From assembly GCA_902594705.1 (NCBI GenBank), contig CACJNI010000003.1, positions 1 through 64,000 on the forward strand: DNA of 64,000 bases. The letters are read 5' to 3'. The stretch comes from an uncultured Pelagibacteraceae bacterium. GTDB lineage: Bacteria; Pseudomonadota; Alphaproteobacteria; Pelagibacterales; Pelagibacteraceae. The position numbers and the translations under genes are program-made. Below are positions 25,669 through 34,563 of the stretch, piece after piece (the first letter of the stretch is position 1; the number at the start of each line of letters is the position of its first letter). The notes under the pieces were generated by a model. That model was not told the DNA's origin, made no database searches, and was given only the letters and a program-made list of their open reading frames with translations.

Positions 25669-25742
25669 GCCCTCATAGTTAAATGGTATAACACGTCCAT
25701 GGTAAGGATGAGTTTCCAGTTCAATTCTGGGTGAGGGCACCA
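25669..25742 (+). tRNA. tRNA-Thr (GGU)
   Basis: A 74-nt cloverleaf. The acceptor is GCCCUCA paired with UGAGGGC, then A73 and an encoded CCA. The D arm is short (GUU/AAC). The anticodon loop AUGGUAA gives GGU. The T loop is UUCAAUU. It lies alone between two minus-strand genes, and its 3' end is one base from the stop of the TVP38 gene, so no room remains for a terminator. Confidence 0.94.
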
Positions 25743-25743
25743 G

Positions 25744-26460
25744 TTATTTGAAGAATCTTTTTCTTATTATAAGTCCAATTAAAACCAAAATTATCATACC
25801 AATTATTGGCGCATAAATATCTGGAGTTAAAATTATATCAAAAATGCTTGGAAGTTCTTGATTGTTTTCAATTACTTTATTTAGTCCTGCACCAAGTGAA
25901 GCACCAACAAATAGCTGAGGGGTCATTCCAATAACAGATCCTAAAAAGAAATTTTTAATTTTAACATTAAATAATGTTGGCAAAATGTTTGAAAGAAAGA
26001 AAGGTATCCCGCCAACAAATCTATATATCAGAAAAAAAGTAAATTCATTTTCTTTAAATTTTTCAGTAAGATTAGAAAACTTTAATGAAAATTTTTTTTT
26101 TATTAAATCTTTAAAAAAATAATTTGCGCTGATGTATAAAAGAGTTGCTCCAATTGATAAACCAAACACAATAAGTATTGTTCCAATCCATTTACCAAAT
26201 ATAAATCCTCCAACTAAGAAAACTGGTGAACCAAACCCTAAGAGCATAACCCAAATAATCACTCCAATAAAAAATAATATGCTAGCAATTAAAAGATTAG
26301 AATTTTTGATATCATTTAATTTGTCTCTATTATTTTTTATAAGTTCAAAACTTGAAAAGTCATCAAATGAGAAATAGCTAAAAAAAAGCAACAAAAAGCC
26401 AGTAACTATGGAAAGATATATAATACCGAGAATAATTTTTAATTTATTTTCATTTTCCAT
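25744..26460 (-). CDS. TVP38/TMEM64 family membrane protein
   Basis: A 238-residue polytopic inner-membrane protein of the VTT (SNARE-associated/DedA-like) family, with about six hydrophobic segments. These include residues 8-28, 54-90, 90-110 and the C-terminal 215-232. The central conserved VTT segment includes FGSPVFLVGGFIFGKWIG near 75-92 and FLIYRFVGGIPFFLSNILPTLF near 142-165. The latter has the Arg and Gly-x-Pro pattern of the family. Relatives act in lipid scrambling or membrane homeostasis. The substrate is unknown. It is divergent from rpmH with 84 bases between starts. Confidence 0.82.
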   Translation of the reverse strand: MENENKLKIILGIIYLSIVTGFLLLFFSYFSFDDFSSFELIKNNRDKLNDIKNSNLLIASILFFIGVIIWVMLLGFGSPVFLVGGFIFGKWIGTILIVFGLSIGATLLYISANYFFKDLIKKKFSLKFSNLTEKFKENEFTFFLIYRFVGGIPFFLSNILPTLFNVKIKNFFLGSVIGMTPQLFVGASLGAGLNKVIENNQELPSIFDIILTPDIYAPIIGMIILVLIGLIIRKRFFK

Positions 26461-26493
26461 TTTGTTCTAATTTATTAAAAATCGCTGTACTTA

Positions 26494-26511
26494 TATACAT
26501 TAAATTGTATA
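26494..26511 (+). promoter_or_regulatory. dyad in the TVP38/rpmH divergent promoter region
   Basis: Perfect 6-base arms TATACA and TGTATA surround TTAAAT, 34 bases before the rpmH ATG, in the 84-base divergent gap. It could be an operator or overlap a -10 region. There is no further support. Confidence 0.25.
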
Positions 26512-26544
26512 ACTACCGAAATTTAACAAAAAAGAAGCCTTTAT

Positions 26545-26679
26545 ATGAAACGAACATACCAACCTAGTAAAAAAGTGAGAAAAAGAAGGCATGGTTTTAG
26601 GTCTAAAATGAAGACTAAAGGTGGAAGAAAACTAATTAGAAGAAGAAGAAGTAAAGGCAGAAAAAAACTCACTGTTTAA
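26545..26679 (+). CDS. rpmH: 50S ribosomal protein L34
   Basis: A 44-residue ribosomal protein starting [19 protein letters not shown], which is nearly invariant in bacteria, and ending in the usual Arg/Lys-rich tail ([13 protein letters not shown]). Its length is standard. The stop overlaps the rnpA start (TAATG). It opens the rpmH-rnpA-yidD-yidC cluster, which is conserved across bacteria. Confidence 0.98.
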   Translation: MKRTYQPSKKVRKRRHGFRSKMKTKGGRKLIRRRRSKGRKKLTV

Positions 26680-27020
26680 TGCGAGTTAAATTAAAAAGTT
26701 TATCCAAAAATGAAGATTTTAAATTTATTTTAAATGGTAAAAAAATTTCAAATAGATATTCAACAATTTTTTATAGGAGATTAGAAAATAAAAGTAATAG
26801 ATATTTTAATATAAGTTTTATCACAAAAAAAAAAATTGGTACAGCTGTTATAAGAAACAAAATTAAAAGAAGATTAAGAAATATGATGAATGAGGCTTTA
26901 AAAAAAATTAAAATAAATCTTAACTATAGTTACTTATTAATTGCTAGAAAATCTGTTTTAGATGATAAGTACAATTTTATTAAAATAAAACTTTTTAATG
27001 AGTTAAAAAAAATTAGATAG
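26679..27020 (+). CDS. rnpA: ribonuclease P protein component
   Basis: A 113-residue protein subunit that assists the RNase P RNA in 5' tRNA maturation. The RNR signature is in GTAVIRNKIKRRLRNMMNEA near 65-85, and an N-terminal SLSKNEDFKFILNGKK opens the fold. The start overlaps rpmH by one base and yidD follows after 2 bases. Size and context are usual. Confidence 0.94.
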   Translation: MRVKLKSLSKNEDFKFILNGKKISNRYSTIFYRRLENKSNRYFNISFITKKKIGTAVIRNKIKRRLRNMMNEALKKIKINLNYSYLLIARKSVLDDKYNFIKIKLFNELKKIR

Positions 27021-27022
27021 TT

Positions 27023-27262
27023 ATGATTAAAAAAGGATTAATATATTTAATTAAATCTTATAAATATTTCATTTCACCTGTTCTAGGTAATAATTGTAGA
27101 TATCTTCCAACCTGTTCAGAGTATTTTATTGAAAGTTTAAATGAATATGGTGTTTTAAAAGGTTGTTACAAAGGCATTAAAAGAATTTTATCTTGTCATC
27201 CTGTAAAATTTTTGGGAGGAGGACATGGGTATGATCCTGTAAAGAAAAAGAATATTAAATAA
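27023..27262 (+). CDS. yidD: membrane protein insertion efficiency factor YidD
   Basis: A 79-residue peripheral inner-membrane protein with the conserved CRYLPTCSEYFIESLNEYG near 26-44 and CHPVKFLGGGHGYDPV near 58-73. The three conserved Cys residues are present. It promotes YidC-dependent insertion, probably at the cytoplasmic face through an amphipathic N-terminal helix (IKKGLIYLIKSYKYF). It overlaps the yidC start by one base. Confidence 0.94.
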   Translation: MIKKGLIYLIKSYKYFISPVLGNNCRYLPTCSEYFIESLNEYGVLKGCYKGIKRILSCHPVKFLGGGHGYDPVKKKNIK

Positions 27263-28944
27263 TGGACACAAGAAACGTAATAGCAGCAATTTCATTAAGT
27301 GCAGCAGTAATAATTCTCTATGGATTATTTTTTGCTCCACCAAGTCCTGATCCAAACCAGATAACTAATAATGATCAAAATAAAAACAATCTTCAACTAA
27401 ACGAAGCACCAAAAATAGAGCAAAATATTGAGAATAATAAAATTTCTAGATCGGAAGCAATTAACAAAGTTGAAAGGATACTTTTTGAAAATGAAAATAT
27501 TAAAGGTTCTATTTCTCTAGAGGGATCATTAATCGATGACTTAATCTTTAAGAAATACACTGAAACTTTAGATTCTGATGAAAATGTAGTTTTGCTTAAT
27601 CCTAAAGAGTCTGAAAATGGTTATTATATAGAAACAGGTTGGGCTATAAATAATAAGGATATCGAAGTTCCTAATTCAAATACAAAATGGGAAGTTGTAG
27701 GCAATAAATTACTAACACCGAACAGTCCAATTAAATTAGTATGGAATAACGAGCAGAATATAACTTTTGAGAAAGAAATAAGTATAGATGATAAATTTTT
27801 ATTTACTGTTAATCAAAAAATTACGAATAATACTCAAAATACTTATAACTTTTATCCCTACGGGCAGATTATTAGAAACCTAGCTCCTGATGTAACAGAT
27901 TTTTATATATTACATGAAGGTTTATTGGGTGTTTTTGATGATAATCTTGTTGAAGAAGATTACGATGACATCAGAGACAAGAAGTACTCTGTAAATGCTA
28001 ACAAAGGATGGATGGGTATTACAGATAAATATTGGATAACAAGTTTAATCCCAGAAAATAATAAAAGTTTTAGATCGGATTTCGATTATAAAGATAAATT
28101 TAAAGCTAACTTCATAGAGACTGCTGCAACAGAAGTCAGAGCTAATGAAAGTAGAACTAATCAGGTAAAAGTGATTATTGCAGCAAAAGAAGTGGATGTT
28201 GTTGATGGTTATGCGGAAAAACTAAATATTAATAAATTTGATTTAGCAATTGATTGGGGTTTCCTTTATTTTTTAACAAAACCAATATTTTTGATATCAG
28301 ATTATTTCTTTAAATTGACAGGTAACTATGGAATTGCAATTATACTAATTACCGCTTGTATAAGAATATTATTTTTTCCTCTTGCTAACTACTCATTTAG
28401 ATCAATGGCAAAAATGAAAGTTCTTCAACCCGAAATGGTTAGGCTTAAAGAGCTTCATAAGGAAGATAAAATGAAGCTACAGCAAGAAATGATGGCTCTT
28501 TACAAAAGAGAGAAAGTGAATCCTGTAAGTGGATGTTTGCCTATATTAATTCAAATACCATTCTTTTTTGCAATTTATAAAATGTTGTTTGTTACAATTG
28601 AAATGAGACATCAGCCTTTTTTTGGTTGGATACATGATCTAAGTGAAAGAGATCCAACAAGTTTATTTAATCTATTTGGTTTGTTACCATATGATGTGCC
28701 GTCATTTTTAATTATAGGAGCTTGGCCAGTAGCAATGGGTGTAACAATGTGGATGCAACAAAAACTTAATCCAACACCACCAGATCCAATTCAGCAAAAA
28801 ATATTTATGTTTTTTCCTGTATTCCTAACAGTGATACTAGCACCTTTTCCATCAGGATTAGTTATATATTGGACAATTAATAACGTGCTTACAATGGCAC
28901 AACAATATGTAATAATGAAGAGAACTTCAGTTAAAACAGTTTAA
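27262..28944 (+). CDS. yidC: membrane protein insertase YidC
   Basis: A 560-residue inner-membrane insertase of the Gram-negative type. An N-terminal transmembrane helix (about 5-25) is followed by a large periplasmic P1 domain (about 30-320) and the Oxa1 core. The core includes NYGIAIILITACIRILFFPLANYSFRSMAKM near 355-385; its Arg in the hydrophilic groove is the usual one. The later segments are VSGCLPILIQIPFFFAIYKML and FPSGLVIYWTINNVLTMAQQ. It inserts membrane proteins alone or with SecYEG. The next gene is argB with no engB in between. Confidence 0.95.
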   Translation: MDTRNVIAAISLSAAVIILYGLFFAPPSPDPNQITNNDQNKNNLQLNEAPKIEQNIENNKISRSEAINKVERILFENENIKGSISLEGSLIDDLIFKKYTETLDSDENVVLLNPKESENGYYIETGWAINNKDIEVPNSNTKWEVVGNKLLTPNSPIKLVWNNEQNITFEKEISIDDKFLFTVNQKITNNTQNTYNFYPYGQIIRNLAPDVTDFYILHEGLLGVFDDNLVEEDYDDIRDKKYSVNANKGWMGITDKYWITSLIPENNKSFRSDFDYKDKFKANFIETAATEVRANESRTNQVKVIIAAKEVDVVDGYAEKLNINKFDLAIDWGFLYFLTKPIFLISDYFFKLTGNYGIAIILITACIRILFFPLANYSFRSMAKMKVLQPEMVRLKELHKEDKMKLQQEMMALYKREKVNPVSGCLPILIQIPFFFAIYKMLFVTIEMRHQPFFGWIHDLSERDPTSLFNLFGLLPYDVPSFLIIGAWPVAMGVTMWMQQKLNPTPPDPIQQKIFMFFPVFLTVILAPFPSGLVIYWTINNVLTMAQQYVIMKRTSVKTV

Positions 28945-28947
28945 TTG

Positions 28948-29796
28948 ATGGAATTAGATAAGATTATTCCAGCAGATGGGCCAAATATTAATGAGGTTGA
29001 AAAATATATAAACAAATATCAATCCGAGGTAATAGTAATTAAATGTGGTGGATCTGTTTTATTAGATAAAAAACTATTTAATCAGTTCATAGAAGATATT
29101 TCAGTAATAAACAAAATCGGTTTATCAGCAATAGTCGTTCATGGTGGAGGTAAAAATATTAAAAAAAAGTTAGATGAAAATAATATTGAAACAAGATTTA
29201 TTAAAGGGCTTAGAGTTTCAGACGAAAAAACAATAAGATATATAGAAGAGGCTTTACTAGAGCTTAATTTAGAGATTTTAAATGAATTAAAATCTAAAAA
29301 CACTAATGTATGTTCAATATCACCTAAAGAAAATAATGTAATTAATATTATTCCTGAAAGTAAAGAATTGGGATATGTCGGGAAACCAAAAAAAATTAGC
29401 AAAGAGAAAATATTAAATTTTATTAATAATAAACAAATTCCAATTGTTGTCCCTTTAGGATTGGGTGATGACGGCAGAATTTATAATATTAATGCAGATG
29501 TTGCAGCAGGTTCAATTGCAAAAGAGATCGATGCCAGACGTCTTCTTTTGATGACAGATGTTGAAGGAGTTCTTGATGAAAATCAAAAACTTATATCTGA
29601 AATAAATCTCAATAGAGCCAATGAAATGTTAAAAAATAATATTATTTCTGGAGGAATGATACCAAAAATAAACACTTGTTTAGATGCAATATCTAATGGT
29701 GTTAGAGGTGTAGTTATTGTTGATGGGAGAAAACCACATTCAATACTATTTGAGTTATTTTCTGACAAGGGTGCGGGAACATTGATAAGAAAATGA
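28948..29796 (+). CDS. argB: acetylglutamate kinase
   Basis: A 282-residue amino-acid kinase for the second step of arginine synthesis. It has the IKCGGSVLLD segment near 31-40 (the catalytic Lys), VVHGGGKNI near 62 and NINADVAAGSIAKEIDARRLLLMTDVEGVL near 178-205. The C-terminal GGMIPKINTCLDAI is normal. The ATG at 28948 is preferred over a TTG at 28945. It follows the yidC stop by 3 bases. In other alphaproteobacteria engB usually lies between the two. Confidence 0.93.
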   Translation: MELDKIIPADGPNINEVEKYINKYQSEVIVIKCGGSVLLDKKLFNQFIEDISVINKIGLSAIVVHGGGKNIKKKLDENNIETRFIKGLRVSDEKTIRYIEEALLELNLEILNELKSKNTNVCSISPKENNVINIIPESKELGYVGKPKKISKEKILNFINNKQIPIVVPLGLGDDGRIYNINADVAAGSIAKEIDARRLLLMTDVEGVLDENQKLISEINLNRANEMLKNNIISGGMIPKINTCLDAISNGVRGVVIVDGRKPHSILFELFSDKGAGTLIRK

Positions 29797-30464
29797 ATAA
29801 TTTAAAAAATATAAAGAATATTTTGTTCGACTGTGATGGAGTTTTATATAATGATTTAGAAGCAGTTTTTGGCCAAGTTAGTAAGAGGATGACAAAATAT
29901 ATTTCAAATAAGCTCAACTTAGATCTTTTAAAAGCTAAAGAATTACAAAGAGATTATTTTCACAAATACAACACTAGCTTAAATGGATTGATGATACATC
30001 ATGATATACCACCTGAAGAATTCTTGGAGTATGTTCATGACATTGATCTTTCATTTATGGAAAAAGATCTTATCTTAAGAAATGAGCTAGAAAAAATTGA
30101 TTTAAATAAATTTGTATTCACAAACGGAAGTAGAGCTCACGTAAAAAATATAGTGAAAACTCTTGGCATTGAAGACCAATTTAAAGATATATTTGATATC
30201 GTAGACGCAAAATATCACCCTAAGCCTGAAGCTAAAGCTTTTGATCTTATGGTTGATAAATTTAAGATTAATCCAAAAGAGACTCTTTATATCGAGGATA
30301 TAGCTAAAAATTTATCAATAGGTAAAGAGCGAGGGACAATAACTGCTTGGCTTATCAATAATGAATACTGGGGTAAAAAAGAGTCTGATAAAGATTACAT
30401 CGACTATAAAATCGAAAATCTCTCTTTATTTTTAAAAGAAATAAGGTTATTAAAAAGTTCTTAA
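29793..30464 (+). CDS. HAD-family pyrimidine 5'-nucleotidase-like phosphatase
   Basis: A 223-residue HAD hydrolase. Motif I is [10 protein letters not shown] near 11-20 with the nucleophile Asp and the second Asp. Motif II is FTNGSRAH near 107. The Lys of HPKPEAKAF near 145 is motif III. IEDIAKN near 165 is motif IV. The helical cap is between motif I and motif II. It resembles the SDT1/pyrimidine 5'-nucleotidase group that follows argB in many alphaproteobacteria. The overlap with argB is 4 bases. The in vivo substrate is not certain. Confidence 0.8.
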   Translation: MNNLKNIKNILFDCDGVLYNDLEAVFGQVSKRMTKYISNKLNLDLLKAKELQRDYFHKYNTSLNGLMIHHDIPPEEFLEYVHDIDLSFMEKDLILRNELEKIDLNKFVFTNGSRAHVKNIVKTLGIEDQFKDIFDIVDAKYHPKPEAKAFDLMVDKFKINPKETLYIEDIAKNLSIGKERGTITAWLINNEYWGKKESDKDYIDYKIENLSLFLKEIRLLKSS

Positions 30465-30468
30465 ATTT

Positions 30469-31296
30469 ATGAGCATAGAAAATATAATCAATGATGCCTG
30501 GGAAAATAGAGACCAAGTAAGTCCTAACTCAGATGAAAGTTTAAAAAATACTGTTAATCAAATTATTGATGACTTAGATAGTGGCAAAGTCAGAGTAGCA
30601 GAAAAAATTAATGGTGAGTGGGTAACACATCAACATATAAAAAAAGCAATTATGTTAAGTTTTAGAATGTACCCAATGGAAAATTTAAATGGTCCTTACA
30701 GTAGTTGGTATGACAAAGCGCATCTTTTAAAAGGTAAGACGGCAGGTTGGTCTAAAGAGGACCATGAAAAAGCTGGTTTCAGAATGGTTCCTAATTCTCC
30801 AGTGAGAAAAGGATCTTTTGTTGGCAAGAATGCTGTTTTAATGCCATGCTATGTGAATATAGGAGCATACATTGATGAGGGAACAATGATAGATACTTTT
30901 GCAAGAGCAGGTAGCTGTTCTCAAATTGGAAAAAATTGCCATATCTCTGCAGGTAGCGGCGTTGGAGGAGTTTTAGAGCCTGCACAAGCATTACCAACAA
31001 TCATTGAGGACAATGTCTTTTTAGGGGCAATGTCCGAGGTTGTAGAGGGAGTGATAGTTGGCGAAGGTTCTGTTTTAAGTATGGGAATGTATATTGGACA
31101 ATCAACAAAAATTGTTAACAGGAAAACAGGTGAAATAAGCTACGGTAAAATTCCACCATATTCTGTTGTTGTTCCAGGTTCTCTACCAGATAAAAATAAT
31201 TCAAGTGCTCCATCGTTATATTGCGCGGTGATAATCAAACAAGTAGACGAAAAAACAAGATCAAAGACTTCAATAAACGATCTTTTAAGAGAATAA
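30469..31296 (+). CDS. dapD: tetrahydrodipicolinate N-succinyltransferase
   Basis: A 275-residue left-handed beta-helix acyltransferase of lysine/diaminopimelate synthesis that uses succinyl-CoA. Hexapeptide repeats fill residues about 100-225. They include [28 protein letters not shown] turns and [39 protein letters not shown] turns follow. Length and sequence are typical. The dapE gene follows after 4 bases and performs the later desuccinylation step. Confidence 0.95.
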   Translation: MSIENIINDAWENRDQVSPNSDESLKNTVNQIIDDLDSGKVRVAEKINGEWVTHQHIKKAIMLSFRMYPMENLNGPYSSWYDKAHLLKGKTAGWSKEDHEKAGFRMVPNSPVRKGSFVGKNAVLMPCYVNIGAYIDEGTMIDTFARAGSCSQIGKNCHISAGSGVGGVLEPAQALPTIIEDNVFLGAMSEVVEGVIVGEGSVLSMGMYIGQSTKIVNRKTGEISYGKIPPYSVVVPGSLPDKNNSSAPSLYCAVIIKQVDEKTRSKTSINDLLRE

Positions 31297-31300
31297 ATTA

Positions 31301-32443
31301 ATGAAAACTTATAATGAACTAAAGTTAGCTCAAGAGCTAATAAAATTTCAAACTATTAAAACAGAAGATAAAGGGATTATGAAGTTTCTTTCAAAGAAAC
31401 TTTCCTCATTAGGTTTTAAATGTCAGATAATAAAATCAAAAGGTGCAGGTGCTAAACCTGCATTAAATTTATATGCAAAATTTGGTAAATCAAAACCTAA
31501 CATTAATTATTTGGGTCATACAGATGTTGTTGCTAACCTAAATAATTGGGAGTTTCCGCCATTTAAAGCAGTAGTAAAAAAAGGATATTTATATGGCAGA
31601 GGATCTCAAGACATGAAGGGTAGTGTAGCATGTTGGATAAGTGCTGTAAGTAATTTTATTAAAAATAAAAAATTTAAAGGTTCTATATCAATAATAATTA
31701 CAGCTGATGAAGAAACTACGGGTCATGGTTGTCCAGCTGTTATGAAATATTTAAAGAAAAAAAGAGAAAAAATTGACTTTTCAATAGTAGGCGAACCGTC
31801 ATCAAATAAATCAGTTGGGGATGAAATCAGGATTGGAAGAAGAGGTTCTATGAATGCAACAGTTACAGTGTATGGAAAAAGTGGACACTCTGCATTTTAT
31901 GGGACATATATAAATCCATGTACTGCTCTTGCTAAATTAATATCTAAACTCAAAAGTGTTCCACTAGACAAAGGAACAAAGTATATGCCACCATCAAATT
32001 TAGAATTTACAAAAATGAATGTGGATAATATATCTGAAAATGTAGTCCCGCAATCTGCAAGTGCTAAATTTAATGTTAGGTTTAATTCATCTTATAAATC
32101 AACATCTTTGAAAAAAAAACTTAGTAAAATTATTAATACAGTTGCAAAAAAAGAAAATTGCAAAACAAAAATAGAATATAAAGTAAGTGGAGAAGCATTT
32201 TACACAGTACCAAATAAAGAAATTTATATGGTAAAAAAAGTTGTAAAAAAAGTTACAGGGAACAATGCAAAATTAAATTGTAGAGGTGGTACAAGTGACA
32301 GCAGATTTTTAGGTTCGATACCACGTCTTGAGCTGGGGTTAAGAAATAATACTATTCATATGGTTAACGAGAGAACATCGATCTCAGATTTAAAAAAGTT
32401 AACTAAAATTTATAAGAATATCTTACACAATTATTTTACTTGA
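31301..32443 (+). CDS. dapE: succinyl-diaminopimelate desuccinylase
   Basis: A 380-residue M20 family di-zinc hydrolase that frees LL-diaminopimelate. Metal-ligand segments are NYLGHTDVV near 68-76 (His), RGSQDMKGSVA near 100 (Asp), TADEETTGHG near 133-142 (Glu-Glu), the Glu in IVGEPSS near 163, and the C-terminal His of NNTIHMVNE near 352. The dimerisation domain is in the middle (about 180-290). The stop overlaps the TTG start of the next gene. Confidence 0.94.
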   Translation: MKTYNELKLAQELIKFQTIKTEDKGIMKFLSKKLSSLGFKCQIIKSKGAGAKPALNLYAKFGKSKPNINYLGHTDVVANLNNWEFPPFKAVVKKGYLYGRGSQDMKGSVACWISAVSNFIKNKKFKGSISIIITADEETTGHGCPAVMKYLKKKREKIDFSIVGEPSSNKSVGDEIRIGRRGSMNATVTVYGKSGHSAFYGTYINPCTALAKLISKLKSVPLDKGTKYMPPSNLEFTKMNVDNISENVVPQSASAKFNVRFNSSYKSTSLKKKLSKIINTVAKKENCKTKIEYKVSGEAFYTVPNKEIYMVKKVVKKVTGNNAKLNCRGGTSDSRFLGSIPRLELGLRNNTIHMVNERTSISDLKKLTKIYKNILHNYFT

Positions 32444-33369
32444 AAACTGCAATTATAACATCTGAATCTTCAGAAAAACATATAACAGGCGATGGTCATC
32501 CAGAGCAACCGAAGAGAGTGGTTTCAATAATTGATACTTTAAAAAAAAATAAAGAACTGCTTTGGGATAAGCCAGATGTTGTTCCTAATGATATTCTTAA
32601 TATGACTCATTCTGAAGATTATATTAATAATTTAAATAACTCATTTCCTAAAAGTGGCTATAATTTTTTAGATGGTGATACAGTTGTATCGCCTGGAAGT
32701 AAGGATGCAGTATTTCAAGCTGCAGGATCAGCTATAAGTGCAATAGATGGAATTGAGAGCAAAAAATATAAAAATGCTTTTTGTGTTGTAAGACCACCAG
32801 GACACCATGCTGAAAAAAACAAATCAATGGGCTTTTGCTGTATTTCTAATGCAGGTGTTGCAGTTAATTATTTAATTAAAAAATATAATTATAAAAGAAT
32901 TGCATGTGTAGATTTTGATGTTCATTGGGGAAATGGAAATTATGATGTTATGTATGACAACAAAAATTCACTTTATATATCAACACATCAATATCCATTT
33001 TATCCAGGTGGTGGCTCAGAAAAAGATAAGGGAAAGTATAATAATTCTCTTAATATACCTCTTCCTGCTGGCACAAATTCTGAGGAGTATTTTAATGCTT
33101 ATGATAGAGTTTTAGATAGGTTAATTGAATATAAGCCTGATTACCTAATCTTTTCTGCTGGCTTTGATGCTCACAAGAACGATCCATTAGCTCAATTTGA
33201 ACTTTCATCCAAAGATTTTTATGAAATAACAAGAAGAACACTAAAAGCCACTAATAAATTTACTAATGGGAAAGTGGTATCTTTATTAGAAGGTGGATAC
33301 GACCTAAAAGCACTTGCTGAAAGCGCTAATTATCATGTAAATGCATTAATCGAGTCGGAAAATACATAA
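32440..33369 (+). CDS. histone deacetylase-family amidohydrolase
   Basis: A 309-residue zinc-dependent deacetylase of the HDAC/AcuC/acetylpolyamine amidohydrolase superfamily. It starts at TTG 32440 (ATGA-type overlap with dapE). Signatures are GDGHPEQPKRV near 17, the catalytic His pair in RPPGHHAEKNKSMGFC near 117-132, DFDVHWGNGN near 155-165 (Zn ligands Asp and His), SAGFDAHKNDPL near 245 (Zn Asp) and LEGGYDL near 285. The bacterial substrate is unknown; acetylated proteins or polyamines are candidates. The next gene is a SET-domain methyltransferase, a notable pairing. Confidence 0.88.
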   Translation: MKTAIITSESSEKHITGDGHPEQPKRVVSIIDTLKKNKELLWDKPDVVPNDILNMTHSEDYINNLNNSFPKSGYNFLDGDTVVSPGSKDAVFQAAGSAISAIDGIESKKYKNAFCVVRPPGHHAEKNKSMGFCCISNAGVAVNYLIKKYNYKRIACVDFDVHWGNGNYDVMYDNKNSLYISTHQYPFYPGGGSEKDKGKYNNSLNIPLPAGTNSEEYFNAYDRVLDRLIEYKPDYLIFSAGFDAHKNDPLAQFELSSKDFYEITRRTLKATNKFTNGKVVSLLEGGYDLKALAESANYHVNALIESENT

Positions 33370-33371
33370 TC

Positions 33372-33833
33372 ATGAAACTATATAAACAAAAATCATCAAA
33401 TATTGATAACAGGGGACTGTTTGCATCTAAAAATATAAAAAAAGGAACTAAGATTATTTACTACACAGGCAAAATAATTACAAAAAAACAGACCGAAAAT
33501 AATCCAAAATTTGATAATGATAAAGCGATTTATCTTTTTAACTTAAATAATAGATATGATTTAGACGGTGATTTTGCTTACAATACTGCAAGACTTATTA
33601 ATCACTCTTGTGATCCTAACTGTGAAGTTGAAGGCAAAGGTTTAAAATTATGGATTAGTTCTATTAAAGATATAAATAAAAATGAGGAACTAACTTATGA
33701 TTATGGGTTTAGTTTTGATGAAAACTATAAGGATTTTCCTTGTAAGTGTGGCTCCAAAAATTGTTGTGGTTACATAGTTAGAGAGGGATCAAGATGGAGA
33801 ATAAAAAAGAAAAAAAAGAAATCTAATAAATAA
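33372..33833 (+). CDS. SET-domain lysine methyltransferase-like protein
   Basis: A 153-residue protein that is a single SET domain. RGLFASKNIKKG near 14-25 opens it. The knot has RLINHSCDPNCEVEG with Asn77-His78-Ser79-Cys80. The catalytic Tyr region is ELTYDYGF at 106-113. A post-SET zinc-binding pattern CxCx4CC at 124-132 follows, then a Lys-rich tail. Related proteins methylate lysines using SAM. The target in bacteria is not established. It lies 2 bases after the HDAC-like gene, and its last 11 bases overlap truA on the other strand. Confidence 0.87.
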   Translation: MKLYKQKSSNIDNRGLFASKNIKKGTKIIYYTGKIITKKQTENNPKFDNDKAIYLFNLNNRYDLDGDFAYNTARLINHSCDPNCEVEGKGLKLWISSIKDINKNEELTYDYGFSFDENYKDFPCKCGSKNCCGYIVREGSRWRIKKKKKKSNK

Positions 33834-34563
33834 TTTTCTCAAGATATAAACCATGTGCAGGGGCAATGGGAGCACAATTTTTTCTAGATTTTGATTTAAA
33901 TATACTGGTAAATCTTTTTAAGTTCCATTTTTTTTCACCAAGGTATTTAAGTGAACCAACCATGGATCTAACTTGACTCTTAAGAAATGATTTTGACACA
34001 AATTGAATTTTTATAACATTTTTAACTTTGGTTATTTTTACTTTTTTCATGGTTCTTACCGGACTTTTTGCAGCACAATTAGATGCTCTAAAAGTTGAAA
34101 AATCATGAGTTCCAATTAATTTTTTTGCTCCCTTTTTCATCAATTCAACATCAATTTTTTTTTTAATATGCCACTCTCTGTTAAAATTGATAACTGAAGG
34201 AGAAGCATCATTTCTAATTAAGTACGTGTACCGTCTTTCTTTTGCAGAATATCTTGAATGAAAAAGTTTATTTTTTTTCTTTATTTTTAAAATAGATATT
34301 TTTTTTTTATTTAAAAAGAAGTTTAGTGAATTCAATAATTTATCTTTTTGAATAATTTTGTTTGTAGTATCAAAGTGAGCTGATTGCTCTTTAGCATGAA
34401 CTCCTGTGTCTGTTCGTCCAGACCCATAAATTTTTATTTTTTCTTTTAATAGTTTAGATAAGACAATCTCAATATTTTCCTGGATTGACTTACCTTTTTT
34501 TTGAATTTGCCAACCATTGTATAAAGTGCCTTCGTATTCTACTAGAATCTGATATCTATTCAC
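33823..34563 (-). CDS. truA: tRNA pseudouridine synthase A
   Basis: A 246-residue enzyme modifying U38-U40 of tRNA anticodon arms. The catalytic Asp is in GRTDTGVHA near 51-59. KRRYTYLIRN-type RERRYTY and FVSKSFLKSQVRSMVG near 195-210 are conserved. The start is GTG at 34563, 8 bases inside fmt. It completes a def-fmt-truA run common in alphaproteobacteria. The 3' end overlaps the SET gene by 11 bases. Confidence 0.93.
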   Translation of the reverse strand: MNRYQILVEYEGTLYNGWQIQKKGKSIQENIEIVLSKLLKEKIKIYGSGRTDTGVHAKEQSAHFDTTNKIIQKDKLLNSLNFFLNKKKISILKIKKKNKLFHSRYSAKERRYTYLIRNDASPSVINFNREWHIKKKIDVELMKKGAKKLIGTHDFSTFRASNCAAKSPVRTMKKVKITKVKNVIKIQFVSKSFLKSQVRSMVGSLKYLGEKKWNLKRFTSIFKSKSRKNCAPIAPAHGLYLEKIIY

